Of a stretch of 64,000 nt of DNA, positions 43,806-55,010 are shown in pieces. The stretch spans positions 5,069,000-5,132,999 of the forward strand of contig NC_089440.1 of NCBI RefSeq assembly GCF_026210795.1. The letters run 5' to 3'. The position numbers were made by a program, and so were the translations under genes. A model generated the notes under the pieces. That model was not told where the DNA came from, did not search any database, and saw only the letters and a list, made by a program, of their open reading frames with translations. This DNA is from Rhizophagus irregularis (lineage: Eukaryota > Glomeromycota > Glomeromycetes > Glomerales > Glomeraceae). Position 1 is the stretch's first letter, and every line of letters begins with the position of its first letter.

Positions 43806-44766
43806 CAGTCAACTCTCTTTATAGTCACACATTTGGGACAGTCCATATTTGGTGATTATAAAGAGATGTGACTATATAAAAAATTTCTTATATTTGTATA
43901 TCATAATTCCGGCCAAAAATTAACATAATTTTAGCCAGAATTATACTTAAAACTTTATTGTATCGTAACTTCGCTAATATTAATCGTAGAGAGATGATCT
44001 TACCGCCATTCGATTCGTCTTGATGAGACGGTTCTAATGGTATAAAATATATAGAAATCCAATCACTAGATTAATTTCCGAAATTAAAAAAATATTAATA
44101 GTTTTTGTGTAATAACTCTGCCAATATTGATCCTAGAGAGACGATCTTACTACCATTCGATTCGTCTTGATGAGACGAATCTAATGGTATAAGATACATC
44201 GAAATCCAATCACTAGATCAATTTCCGAAATTAAAAAATATTAAATGGTTTTTAAGTAATAACTCCGCCAATATTGATCACAGAGAGATGAGCTTACCAC
44301 CATTCGATTCGTCTCGATGAGGCGATTCCAACGAGCTATAAATCGTCTTTTTACAATCACTAGGTACCGAGAAATCTAGCAAAATGTTAAATGGCGCAGT
44401 AAACGTAAATCAAGAAATATTATAATGCCGATGTTTAACATTTTGTTGAATAACTCGTCAGCCAGTGATTGGAAAAGGATAAAACTACCACCATTCGATT
44501 CGTCTCAGTGAGACGATTCTAACAAGCTATGATACATCTTTGTACGATTATTAGATGCCAAGTTATTTAATATATTCTTTATATAACTGTGATTATAAAC
44601 GGTTCTTTTTAATATAAGATTTTTGAGGATAGGTGTGATAGTGACTATAGATAGATTGTGACTATATAGGATAGATTTTAATAATAAAGTGTTTTGAACA
44701 TTCAACTGGTGTGACTATATAGTAGAATGTGACTATAACGGGAGTGACTATAGAGGGAGTTGACTG
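43806..44766. mobile_element. Tigger/pogo-like non-autonomous element with TA duplication
   Basis: The left end is CAGTCAACTCTCTTTATAGT and the right end is its close complement (23 bp with a few mismatches), each bordered by TA. More copies of GTGACTATA lie inside both ends. The centre has four diverged tandem units marked by CCATTCGATTCGTC (44006, 44153, 44299, 44491), each followed by an inverted CGTCT...AGACG. There is no transposase. It sits in the non-coding part of the hAT element. Confidence 0.85.
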
Positions 44767-45250
44767 TATAATTAAGTTTAATAATAATATTTTACAATAA
44801 TAAGAAAATTTTAGTTCAATAAAGTGTAAATAATTTCTTTATTTGATAAAATGCATATATAATAGTATTAATAAAAATTTTTATTTTTGGATTACATTGT
44901 TTTTTGGATTTACGTCTCTGAAATGATCAGCAATAATTATTAATCAAATTTAATATGAATTATATAATTGAAAGTGCATATGTATTATAATATAATTTAT
45001 TTGTATTTTCGTCTAAGTTTTGTATAATTACTATGTGTTTTATCATTAACATAATTAATAAAAGTGTTACAAATTTAAAAAAAAAAAAGTATTAAAAATT
45101 TATGTAAAATTATGAAGACTGAAATGTAGGACCGATGTCAGTCTTCATTTTGGTCCTACTGCGTCTAAGACTGCGGTCTGTACCGGTCCGGTCCTAAAGA
45201 CCGATCACGTGGGATCGAGTAGGACTGAGTAGGACCATTAACCATCTTTA

Positions 45251-46800
45251 ATTCCAGTCTGTATTTTCCATTATTTCTGCTATATCAGTTCCATAGCGTT
45301 GGTTGAATGATTTGATTCTTTTCGATGCATTAAGTAACTTTAATTCATTTTTATATAATTTCCTCATTATGTTTCTAATATATAATAGGTCTTTATGTTT
45401 TTTAAAGAAATCTTCGATTTCTTTGTAGTTTCTATTAAATTGGTTTTGACTCCACTTATCTTTTTGTGCGGAATATGTTTGAGTGCGGCTTGTTGTACAC
45501 AATTACATATAATGTCCCACAATTTGTTCAGTGTATTTTCATTTTGTCTGTGGATTTCTATGTATCTGAAGGCCTTGTGTTTTTCCAAAAGGACCTTAAA
45601 GTAATTCTCATATGCATTCTACTGTTCATTGGTGGTATTCTCATAATCATATATGATGCGTGTTGAGTCTTTTTTTCTCTTCTGCCTCCTTTATTGTTAG
45701 TAACTATTATACTGGTGAATGAAATTTCTGCAAGTGTAATGTTGTAATCACTATCTGTAATATCAATCGATTGATATATGTGGCTCTTTTTGATGTTGGC
45801 TTCAAATTTAGGGTTCGTCCAGATGTAATCAATTCTAGTTGATATATTCTTGTTTTTCCATGTGAAACATCTCTTTTTGGAATTTAGTTTTCTATATGTG
45901 TTCATAAAGAAGACGTTGTCTAGCCATGTAATAATATTTGAAGGTTTTCTGAATTTGGATGGACCACTATAATATAATGTTTTATTCATGTATGAATTGA
46001 TATCTCCTATCAAAATGTAATACCTGTTTTTCTTGTTGTGATTAGTAAATTCTTTTTTAATGTAGTTTGTGAGCTCATTTTATTTTTTACATCTGATAGC
46101 GGTAAATAAATTACACCTATTATGAGCGTGCAATTCTTAAAGAACAACTAAGCTTCTATATAATATGCACCAAATCTTCTAATTTTTCCAATGTGTTTTT
46201 TCCATTTCTTATTAATCATTATGCACACTTCAGATCCTTTTATTTATTAGTCCAGAAAGAGATGTATATTAAGTTTTATTTGTTCCAATATTCACTGTGT
46301 TTTCTATCTCTATTTGTTTCACATATATCTATTATGTCGGCTCTCTTGTTTGAGCAATATTCCGTTAGTAAGTTAAGTTTGGAATGATCTGAGCCCAGCC
46401 CGTTAATATTGTGTCCCATAAACGTTAAATTGAATGTGTTTTTACTCTCTGTGTTGTTATTGTTGTTATATACATTTGCATTTAGTTGTGTATAGTTAGT
46501 CTTTGCCTGTTGTGTAAGCCTCTTGTTGTTGTCCTGATTGTCATTTGGTTGTGTATAGTTAGTCTTTGCCTGTTGTGTACGTGTCTTATTGTTGTCCTAA
46601 TTGTCATTTGGAAAAGTTTTGGAGAGTTGTTCAAGCTTTCCCTCTTCTAATTCTAATTTACGTGCAATTTCTGTTTTTTTGTTTATTGTCATTAGCGCAA
46701 TAAGTTTTTGTTTAGATCAGCTGAACAAATTCTTTATTGTTTTGAATGGCATTGTTTTTTCTCAATCGTTTCTTGTCTCTTCACAATGAGTAATTTTCAA
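45251..46800 (-). pseudogene. LINE fragment: endonuclease region
   Basis: Read on the minus strand, it holds the start of an APE-type endonuclease (FMGHNINGLG, ADIIDICETN), then GDINSYMN, TRIDYIWTN and SDYNITLAEI, then a linker region with DIICNCVQQAALKHIPHKK, in at least three frames. It ends abruptly at the hAT edge, so the reverse transcriptase is missing. The sequence is of the same general kind as the LINE starting at 56960 but not a close copy. Confidence 0.75.
46486..46611. repeat. 63-bp tandem duplication
   Basis: Two copies containing TTGTGTATAGTTAGTCTTTG with a period of exactly 63 bp, a multiple of three. They lie in the ORF1 or linker part of the LINE fragment. Confidence 0.8.
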
Positions 46801-47396
46801 TTTTCTAATATATCTTTCTTAAACCTTTTTGCTCATATGTGATTACTAAATTTGCAAAAAAGGCAGCTCTTTAGTATATGATTTTTCGCCTTAAATAAAA
46901 TTAAAATTATTAGAAATATTAAAAATTATTTATTTATTAAAATGAATCAAAATCGCTGATCTTTTTTTTGAATTTTTTTTATAGATAAAATATTGACAAA
47001 AAATAAAAAAAATAAATGAAAATTAAAAAAAAAATGAAATTAAAAAAAAGTAATTAAAAAAAAGTAAACAAAAATTAAACAAAAATAAACAAAAATTAAA
47101 TAAAACAACAAAAAATAAAAAAAAATAAAAAAAAATAAACGAAAAATTACAAAAATCAAAATAAAAATCAAAAAAATAATCAAACAATAAAAAAATAGAC
47201 GAAAAAATAAAAAAAATAAAATAAAAAAAAGTTAAACATCAAGTTCATCAGAATAAAAAGCAGTCTGCTAAGCCTATTAGGAAATTGCATAATAAATAAC
47301 ATACTTATGATCACGAAGCACCAAAAATCTAAAAGTAAAGGATGAAATTAGTAAAGGAAAATGAAAAAATGAAAAAAAGAAATAAAAAAATTTCAA
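46801..47396. other. A-rich low-complexity region
   Basis: Long runs of A broken by single C, T or G. No gene is supported. It may be the diverged edge of the adjacent tandem array. Confidence 0.5.
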
Positions 47397-49160
47397 TCAC
47401 CTGCCTTTTCACGAAGAACAAGAACTAAAAACCTAAAATAAGGAAGAAGAAGAACAGAATTAACAAAAGAAATAAAAAAAATGAAAGAATGAAAAAAAAA
47501 GAAATATTTCAATCACCTGCCTTTTCACAAAGAATAAGAACTGAAAACCTAAAAGAAAGAAGAAGAACAGAATTAACAACAGAAACAAAAAAAAGAACCA
47601 AAAATGAAAAAAGAAACACATCATGAAGAACAAGAACTGAAAACATAAAATAAGGAAGAAGGAGAACAGAATTAGCAAAAGAAATAAAAAAAAAATGAAA
47701 GAATAAAAAAAAAGAAATATTTTAATTACCTGTCTTTTCACAAAGAATAAGAACTGAAAACCTAAAAGGAAGAAGGAGAATGGAATTAACAACAGAAACA
47801 AAAAAAAAAACCAAAAATGAAAAAAGAAACACATCATGAAAAACAAGAACTGAAAACATAAAATAAGGAAGAAGGAGAACAGAATTAGCAAAAGAAATAA
47901 AAAAAAAATGAAAGAATGAAAAAAAAGAAATATTTCAATCACCTGCCTTTTCATGAAGAACAAAAACTGAAAACCTAAAATAAGGAAAAAGAAGAACGGA
48001 ATTAGTAAAAGAAATAAAAAAAATGAAAGAACGAAAAAAAAAGAAATATTTCAATTACCTGCCTTTTCACAAAGAATAAGAACTGAAAACCTAAAAGGAA
48101 GAAGGAGAATGAAATTAACAACAAAAACAAAAAAAAGAACCAAAAATGAAAAAAAAACACATCATGAAGAACAAGAACTGAAAACATAAAATAAGGAAGA
48201 AGGAGAACAGAATTAGTAAAAGAAATAAAAAAAAAATGAAAGAATAAAAAAAAAAGAAATATTTCAATCACCTGCCTTTTTACAATAAATAAGAACTGAA
48301 AACCAGGATCCCGGATATCTAATATAAAGGTCATAATGGACTTTTGGCCAAAAACACCCCTTTTTGCTGAAACTCAAAAAATCGTTTTTTGTAAATATCT
48401 CAGCATCCAGTAATTCAATTTTAATGAACTTTTTTTATTTTGTAGCCCTCATTTAGCTCTACAATTTAAAAAAAAGTTCATCAAAAATGGACCGGCTGGA
48501 TGCCGAGATATTTACAAAAAACGATTTTTTGAGCCCCTGAAAAATGGGCCAATCTGCCGAAAGTGTGACTTATGACCTGTTTTGGAGATATCCGGGGTCC
48601 TTGAAAACCTAAAAGGAAGAAGAAGAACAGAATTAACAACAGAAACAAAAAAAAGAACCAAAAATGAAAAAAAAAACACATCATGAAAAACAAAAACTGA
48701 AAACATAAAATAAGGAAGAAGGAGAACAGAATTAGCAAAAGAAATAAAAAAAAATGAAAGATTGAAAAAAAAAGAAATATTTCAATCACCTGCCTTTTTA
48801 TGAAGAACAAAAACTGAAAACCTAAAATAAGGAAGAAGGAGAACAGAATTAGTAAAATAAAAAAAAATAAAAAAATAAAAAAAAAAGATATATTTCAATC
48901 ACCTGCCTTTTCACGAAGAATAAGAACTGAAGATCTAAGAAAAGGAAAGAAAGCGAATGGAATTAGCAAAGGAAATAAAAAAAAATAACCAAAAAATGAA
49001 AAAAAGAAACGCACACCTTTCTGTAAAAAACGCAAAAAACTGGAACCTAAAAAAAGAAAGAAAACAAATGAAATTAGTTAAAAAAAACCAAAAAAAATCA
49101 AAACAAAAAAAACCAATCGTGAAGAGCCAAAAAGCCAAAGGCCTAAAAGACCTTTCTGTA
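47397..49160 (-). repeat. Tandem array of intron/micro-exon units (array 2)
   Basis: About a dozen or more units, in alternating A and B forms with a dimer period near 213 bp. On the minus strand an A unit has an acceptor CTTATTTTAG or CCTTTTAG, a 32-base block containing TTTTCAGTTCTT and ending AAAGGCAG, then a GTGATTG donor. The spacer has a pyrimidine-rich tract and a branch-like TGCTAAT or TGTTAAT about 25-35 nt before the next acceptor. Examples on the plus strand are 47401-47432, 47517-47548 and 47730-47761. B units have lost the splice-like edges. The block differs from that of array 1. A MITE interrupts it at 48305-48601. Confidence 0.65.
48305..48601. mobile_element. Palindromic MITE with 8-bp target duplication, copy 1
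   Basis: The ends are AGGATCCCGGATATCT and, inverted, AGGACCCCGGATATCT. The 8-bp direct repeat TGAAAACC flanks it exactly (48297-48304 and 48602-48609). The two arms are partly complementary, so it folds into a long imperfect hairpin. It carries no gene. An 8-bp duplication is found in hAT, P and Merlin elements; the ends do not decide between them. Confidence 0.88.
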
Positions 49161-49290
49161 AAGAACTAAAACTTCATAAAAAAGGGAAGGACAAATTGGC
49201 AGAGGGAGGTTCCAATCTAATACTAAAAAAAAAGATTATCTTTAGATCATCTAATTGATATTAGACCGAACTGATGATATCAGTTTGGCT
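49161..49290. other. Edge of array 2 and short spacer
   Basis: Diverged repeat leading into a short ACCGAACTGA-type sequence. No gene. Confidence 0.4.
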
Positions 49291-49584
49291 AGGACCCCGG
49301 ATATCTCCAAAACAGGTCATAAGTCACACTTTCGGCAGATTGGCCCATTTTTGGCAGCAAAAAATCGTTTTTTGTAAATATCTCGGCATCCAGTGGTCCA
49401 ATTTTGATGAACATTTTTTTAAATTGTAGAGCTAAATGAGGGCTACAAAATAAAAAAAAGTTCATTAAAATTGAATTACTGGATGCTGAGATATTTACAA
49501 AAAACGATTTTTTGAGTTTCAGCAAAAAGGGGTGTTTTTGGCCAAAAGTCCATTATGACCTTTATATTAGATATCCGGGGTCCT
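49291..49584. mobile_element. Palindromic MITE with 8-bp target duplication, copy 2
   Basis: Same family as 48305-48601 in the opposite orientation, 294 bp, with ends AGGACCCCGGATATCT and the complement. The direct repeat GTTTGGCT flanks it exactly (49283-49290 and 49585-49592). The two copies agree in their unequal arms, so the asymmetry belongs to the family and not to decay. Confidence 0.9.
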
Positions 49585-49592
49585 GTTTGGCT

Positions 49593-50059
49593 CAAATTAA
49601 AAATTTGGTTCCAGTTCCAGTTTGGGTCTAAATCAGAAAACCGAACTGAAACCAGATGGGATTTTCAGTTCAGATCCAGTTCCTTACTAAAACCACACTA
49701 AACCAACCCGTTCAGAGCTTTAAGTATGTGAAGAATATCATGATTTTATTGATAACAAATTCCTAGAACATTTTGCTACATTAGATTTAGGTAAAATTCT
49801 TGGACATTTTAATAATATAACATTCTTACACATATCAGTATTTTTTGCAAATAAAATTTTTTCATCACTTTAACTTTATATATACTAGTTTGCACCAATA
49901 AAATTTCACAAAAAATACTATATAAGTAACTATATTTATCCCACTTCAAAAAAGTTATCAAAACAGAAAAACATCAGAGCTTAATATTTTTTCTGCAGAT
50001 AAGCTTAAGATATGGAAAGTAGAAATTTCTGATGATTGCAATTATACTGTTATAGCTAA
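49593..50059. other. Non-coding AT-rich sequence
   Basis: The first 120 bp carry repeated CCAGTT and GAACTGAAA motifs. The rest is AT-rich. No gene is supported. Confidence 0.4.
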
Positions 50060-50575
50060 TAGTAATAAAATCTCACAATAATATTTCTTCATGTAGATGG
50101 CTGAATTTGATAAAAATAGATAAGGTAAATTAAAGAATATATTAAAATGGACTAATACTGTTATAAGTATTTGTCTCGGCATTGTGGTATTGTTTATATG
50201 TTTAGAAAAATTAACTGAAACTAATTTTGTTTTATTGTGATAACAAAAAAGTGTATTGACTACACTTCATGTACAATTATCAGTTGTTTCATCCATAATT
50301 ATAGCTACTGGCTTTGAATCAAAAAGTAACCTAAGTGGTTGATAATGTTTATTAAAAACGTCAAATAAATAAGAGTTAAAGTTTGAGAAATAAAATCACC
50401 ATTCTTAACTTAAAAAATGGAAGTAAACAATTGACTTTTTCAAGAGGAATGTCTGCTATTGCAAATGCTTCTATAAGGTTTTCAATAAGTATTTTTTTTA
50501 ATTTAGTAGAAAAAAAGCAAGTTGCTGTTGATCCTTATAAAAATGTATTGTGCAGATATGAATGGAATTAGCTTT
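50060..50575 (-). pseudogene. hAT-like transposase remnant
   Basis: On the minus strand a short frame reads LIEAFAIADIPLEKVNCLLPFF and, in another frame, DSKPVAIIMDETTDNCT followed by SVVNTLFCYHNKTKLVSVN. The pair resembles the N-terminal and early catalytic parts of hAT-type transposases found in fungi. A TGA at 50267-50269 interrupts the second block where arginine would fit (CGA to TGA). No ends were found. Confidence 0.6.
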
Positions 50576-50985
50576 TAATATTGATTCTACTAAATCCAGT
50601 ATACTAATTCTTGTTCTATGCAACAAAAAAACTTTAAATGGCACTTCAGACTTAATAACGGATTCCGTTTCCTAGTAACAAGAACTGAAAGGAGTAAAAG
50701 ATCAATAAAAAAGTTTATAATTACCGAAAATGCCGTCCGGATCATGTGCTCAGATCATGTGTAACCTGTTATTTTGTCACACGGATACCGAGATGAAATC
50801 TTGTCTCTTTGTCTCTGATAACTCGTGAAAGTTACGTATTGTTAACTATACTAAAGCAGCAAAGGAACAGCGTGGCTTTAAATTTCGGGATCTAAAGCAG
50901 GTTCTGTTTCCTAATTTTATAATTGACATCTTTGAAGACACTATTGGTATAATTATTTCATATCTTTTTACACGCTACCCAAATA

Positions 50986-52497
50986 ATGAATTACCGAGAA
51001 AAAGGCAATAAAGCATTTGTTGACAAAGAATTCGAGACTGCAAGGCAAGAATATACTAAAGGGATTGAAGTTACACCCGAAGACCCGCGATTATGGTCAA
51101 ACCGTGCGCAAACCTTTATTAAACTTGAGTATCCCGAACTTGCGGTAGTCGATGCCGCTTATGCTTGCTCTCTCCTCGAACCAAAGATCATTAGTGGCAA
51201 ATATGAGAACGCTGATCTGGCGTTACTTTGTAAAAGTAGATGGAGAGAAGCAGAGGCATTGGCGAAGTGCAATGGATTCGATTTAGCAGCAAGTGCGTTG
51301 GAGAGGCTATTTCAAATTGCTTATAGACGACCAGTAGCAGGTGTTGATTGGAATGCGTTAGAATGTGAAAAGGATCGTTACCTTAAAGAACATTACCAAA
51401 ATACGATGCTTTTGAATAATTTGGGCTCGGATCGTTACATATTGGTCGAACAAGTTGGAAAAATTTGTAAGTTTCCAAGTCGTGGAGCCTACCCTTGGGA
51501 CATTCGTAGTCAAGAGCGTTGCACCCCAGAGAGTTCCGCTTTTGTTCAGAAGCTCTTGGATAAAATCTCCGGAAAGAACATCAAAATGTCACTAGTTAGT
51601 TTTCCTGGTGCTTCACAACCACAAGAATTCGGTATAATAGCAACAAAGAATATAAAAAGAGGAATCATCTTGCTTGATGAAAAACCACTTATTTCAGTTC
51701 ACTCTCCTGGTCAATTGCAATGCGATTTTTGCAACAAATCAACTAGTTCGAAAAGTTTCTCGTGTCCGAAAGCGAATTGTTCCGAAATCTTTTGTAGTGA
51801 TGATTGTTTTGACAAATCTTGGAAGTTATATCATCGTGCTATCTGCGGGAAAAATCTTGATTTATTGTATGCAATAGTGAACAAAGAAAGTAAAAACTCC
51901 GGCATTTCTCTTTTAGTTGTTTTCAAAATCTTTGCTATTGCCAAACAACGAAATATTTGTCCCTTGGACATTGAAGAGATCAAACACCTTTTCCCCTTCC
52001 AACATTCGACTTCGTGGTTCCAGCACGGCCTTATGGCTATCGACTTCTACATTGAATTAATGAAATTATTGGAGATCCCCATTTTTGATTCACGATACGA
52101 ATCATGGATCTATCTAACAATTTATAGGAAGCTCAAACCCAATTCTGTTTTTTTTAATCCTTTGACATCAACGGGACAATTATACCCCATAATCTCTCTT
52201 TTCAATCATGATTGCAATCCAAATGCCCGTTGTTCGGACGATACATCCAAATCAATTCAACGCGGAGAACCATTTCCGTTCGCCCCGATTTTGTCAACGC
52301 GAGTCGAAGCAGCCCGTAATATCAAAAAAGGAGAACAAGTATTTATTAATTACACGTTAGGGCATGACTTTAGTGTCTTGTCAGTTGTTAGCAATACTGT
52401 AAAATCTTCCGGTAGTACTAAGAAAACCCGTCAACTTCTCGAGACAACTTATGGGTTCCGTTGCAAGTGTAGTATGTGTGACTCTTCATCCAATTGA
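50986..52497 (+). CDS. TPR and SET/MYND domain protein (SMYD-like methyltransferase)
   Basis: A single-exon gene of 503 residues. Residues 1-115 look like TPR repeats (YREKGNKAFVDKEFETARQ, LWSNRAQTFIKLEYPELAV). The SET domain starts near 208 (FGIIATKNIKRGIILLDEKPL), is split by a MYND-like zinc finger (C246 in CDFC, CSEIFCSDDCF, then H-X3-C), and resumes with SLFNHDCNPNAR near 407 and EQVFINY. A post-SET cysteine cluster FRCKCSMC lies near 490. These are the cofactor and substrate elements of SMYD-type protein lysine methyltransferases, acting on histones or other proteins. The substrate cannot be told. The start is the first ATG of the frame. No lesion seen. Confidence 0.93.
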   Translation: MNYREKGNKAFVDKEFETARQEYTKGIEVTPEDPRLWSNRAQTFIKLEYPELAVVDAAYACSLLEPKIISGKYENADLALLCKSRWREAEALAKCNGFDLAASALERLFQIAYRRPVAGVDWNALECEKDRYLKEHYQNTMLLNNLGSDRYILVEQVGKICKFPSRGAYPWDIRSQERCTPESSAFVQKLLDKISGKNIKMSLVSFPGASQPQEFGIIATKNIKRGIILLDEKPLISVHSPGQLQCDFCNKSTSSKSFSCPKANCSEIFCSDDCFDKSWKLYHRAICGKNLDLLYAIVNKESKNSGISLLVVFKIFAIAKQRNICPLDIEEIKHLFPFQHSTSWFQHGLMAIDFYIELMKLLEIPIFDSRYESWIYLTIYRKLKPNSVFFNPLTSTGQLYPIISLFNHDCNPNARCSDDTSKSIQRGEPFPFAPILSTRVEAARNIKKGEQVFINYTLGHDFSVLSVVSNTVKSSGSTKKTRQLLETTYGFRCKCSMCDSSSN

Positions 52498-53492
52498 AAA
52501 TTGGTATATACTGTACATATTTAAAAAACGGTGTTACGACAGAGTTATTGAAATTTATTTCTATTTTATTCATTATTTTATAAATAAAATTATGTAAGTA
52601 CATTTATTTTATTATAACCTCATAAATAATAAAAAATTTTCGAAACCATCTTTTTCACGTCCCAGAAAGAAATCTGTTCTAATGGAAAGTAAAAGCATCA
52701 GAGTAATATTATTTCTTTGGGATTTTTAAACCATTTCGTTACTTTCTTGATTACTTTTAAAAATATAATACTAGAGAAATGGATGATGTAATTACAGAGG
52801 GCAATTGCGGACACTTTTCAAAGTGAAAAAATTTATATATAATGAAAATAAAAAATTTTAGTTAAATACATTTATTATATCTTTAGTTATTAATAAACTC
52901 TATTTCTGTTTGTCACAATAACGCTTTAATTCTGAGATATACTATTAATCAACATTTTGTAAGAATATCTTTGCTTTTTTTAATGTATCTTAATCAAGAA
53001 ATTAAACAAAACATGCAAACATATTATAATATTGTACAAAATTATGGTATATATATATATATTATACAATGTAAAAACTACTTTTTAGTATTATTAGAGG
53101 CAAAAGTTATTGATCCCAAATCAGGAACCATCTAGGCTATTCTAAAAGAATCTAGATAGTTTCCAATTTTTTTTTATTTATTTTTGCAGGGTTATATTAA
53201 AGCTAACCCTGTAAAAAATCTGATCCATATTTTATCTTTCCATGCTTTTTCTGTAAATGTATCATTTTCATGGAATTAATAACCTCAAATCATGGAAATT
53301 TTCATCTCATTAACACAGATATTCGTAAATGTATCATTTCACAGAATTTTTATGGAAGATACAGAGAAATAATGGAAATATTCAGATAAAAATTTTTTAT
53401 AGGGTAATCCTAATCAATTAAATATACATACTAAAGCTAACTCTAATCAATTAAATATATATATTAAAGCTAATCCTAATCAATTAAATATA
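52498..53492. other. Intergenic AT-rich region
   Basis: No gene seen. The last 90 bp before the next element are tandem copies of a unit of about 33 bp containing CTAATCAATTAAATATA, which resume on the far side of that element (54320-54390). Confidence 0.5.
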
Positions 53493-54317
53493 CACTACTT
53501 GAATAAAAGTAGTAGGAATTTGTCATATTTTATTAATTACTCAAAAACATATATATTAATAATACTTGAAATTTTAATATATAATAATATAGATACTAAT
53601 AAAGAATATATATTCAAAATTTCATAATTCTAGCATTCATACAACTATGTTAATTAAAAAAAGAAATTTAGTAATTAGCAACAGTATTATTGTTTATAAA
53701 ATTTAATTTTCTTTCAATTTTTTTATAATTCATATAAAAACAAAAACTAGAAATAAGAAATTTGATGTATATATATTAATTAAGAATCTGTACTGCCACT
53801 AAGGTTGCTGAAGAAATTAGGGGGTTTTGGCAAGTTGGCAAAATGCTGAAATAGCGAAACTTTGCCAAAACTATATGAAAGTCTTATTAAAAAGTTAGCG
53901 AAACTCTAGAAAAAAGCGAAACCTAACAAAACTTATTATAAATGCCAAAACTGCCAAAACCTTGCTGAAACTATAATAAAACTATAGTAAAATCTTGGAG
54001 AAACTAATCGTAAAATTTTGGAGAGGTTTAGGCAACCTTAACTGCCACATATTAAAATTTCTGGTATTATTATTATATAATTCCAAATAAACTGATAGTA
54101 TCAGACTATTTGTTTATTTTTATTATATAATATATAAATAATTATTAAAATTTCTTTCTGAGTTTTCATAGTTGTATAAATGCTAGAATAATGAAATTTT
54201 GAATATATATTCAGTATTGTCTATATCATCACATATAAAAATTTTAGGTATTATTATTATGTACATTTTCAAGTAATTAATAAAATATGAATTCTCACTA
54301 CTTTTGTTCAAGTAGTG
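53493..54317. mobile_element. Foldback element with TA duplication
   Basis: Begins CACTACTTGAATAAAAGTAG and ends with its close complement, bordered by TA on both sides. Matching inverted segments continue inward (for example AATTTCATAATTCTAGCATT at about 53617 against its complement near 54190), so most of the element is one hairpin. A second MITE (53802-54038) sits inside. No coding capacity. Confidence 0.75.
53802..54038. mobile_element. AGGTTGC-family MITE, copy 2
   Basis: Begins AGGTTGCTG and ends GGCAACCT with TA on both sides. It is the reverse-oriented partner of the copy at 1211-1428 and is nested in a foldback element. Confidence 0.78.
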
Positions 54318-54619
54318 TATATATTAAAGCTAATCCTAATCAATTAAATATTCATACTAAAACTAATCAATTAAATATATATACTAAAACAGAATTCTGA
54401 ACAATACATGAAAAGGTAATAATACAGAGTTTATGTCAAAAATATATATATCATTTTCTTTTTAGATAATTCTGACTAGCATTACATATATAATGCAGCT
54501 TTAAAGAGATGTATAGAGCTATTAGTAAATTTGTGCTGATCTCTTATTACTTATTTATATATTACTCAGAGATTCTATTAAAACTAACCTAACATATACA
54601 TATATATTTTACAGAAACT

Positions 54620-55010
54620 TTAAGTTCTCAAGCGATATTATTTTGATATTATTTTGATATTGATTTAATATCAATTTAATATCAATGTGATATTAAAATA
54701 AAATATTATCACTTTAATATTAAAATGATATTGAAATAGTATCAAATAATATCAAAATGATAATAAAAATAATATTGAAATAACATATTTAAGTTAAAAA
54801 AAAAAATTTTTTTTTATACAATATTTTTTTATACAATAAAGTTTTTTTTTTTAACTTAAAAATGTCATTTCAATGTCATTTCTATTATCATTTTGATATC
54901 ATTTCAATATTAATTTAATATCGAAATAATATTGAAATGATAATACTTTATTTTGATATTGCATCGATATTAAATTGATATTAAAATAATATCGAAATGC
55001 ATATTCACCG
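54620..55010. repeat. AT-rich foldback built of GATATTA motifs
   Basis: Many copies of GATATT and AATATC flank a centre at about 54815 where AAGTTAAAAAAAA meets its complement. The two halves would pair extensively. The ends are not well defined and no target duplication was found, so element status is uncertain. Confidence 0.5.

Larger units (their letters stand above)
41329..45250 (-). mobile_element. Decayed hAT DNA transposon
   Basis: The ends are TAAAGATGG and its complement CCATCTTTA. Subterminal regions at both ends are full of AAGACTG, GGTCCTA and AGACCG motifs in both orientations. The interior carries a BED zinc finger and hAT transposase on the minus strand. No 8-bp duplication matches across the ends, so one end may be shortened or rearranged. 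It separates a decayed gene from a LINE fragment and itself holds a pogo-like element. Confidence 0.75.

Noticed and set aside
47460-48334. Long minus-strand frames of 110-167 residues rich in Phe and Leu
   Set aside because: They are a by-product of T-rich tandem repeats that lack stops in one frame. The residues simply repeat with the array, and there is no start, signal or family match.
54780-54850. Possible transcription terminator from A and T runs around a palindrome
   Set aside because: It is the centre of an AT-rich foldback repeat with no gene nearby, and bacterial-style terminators do not apply here.
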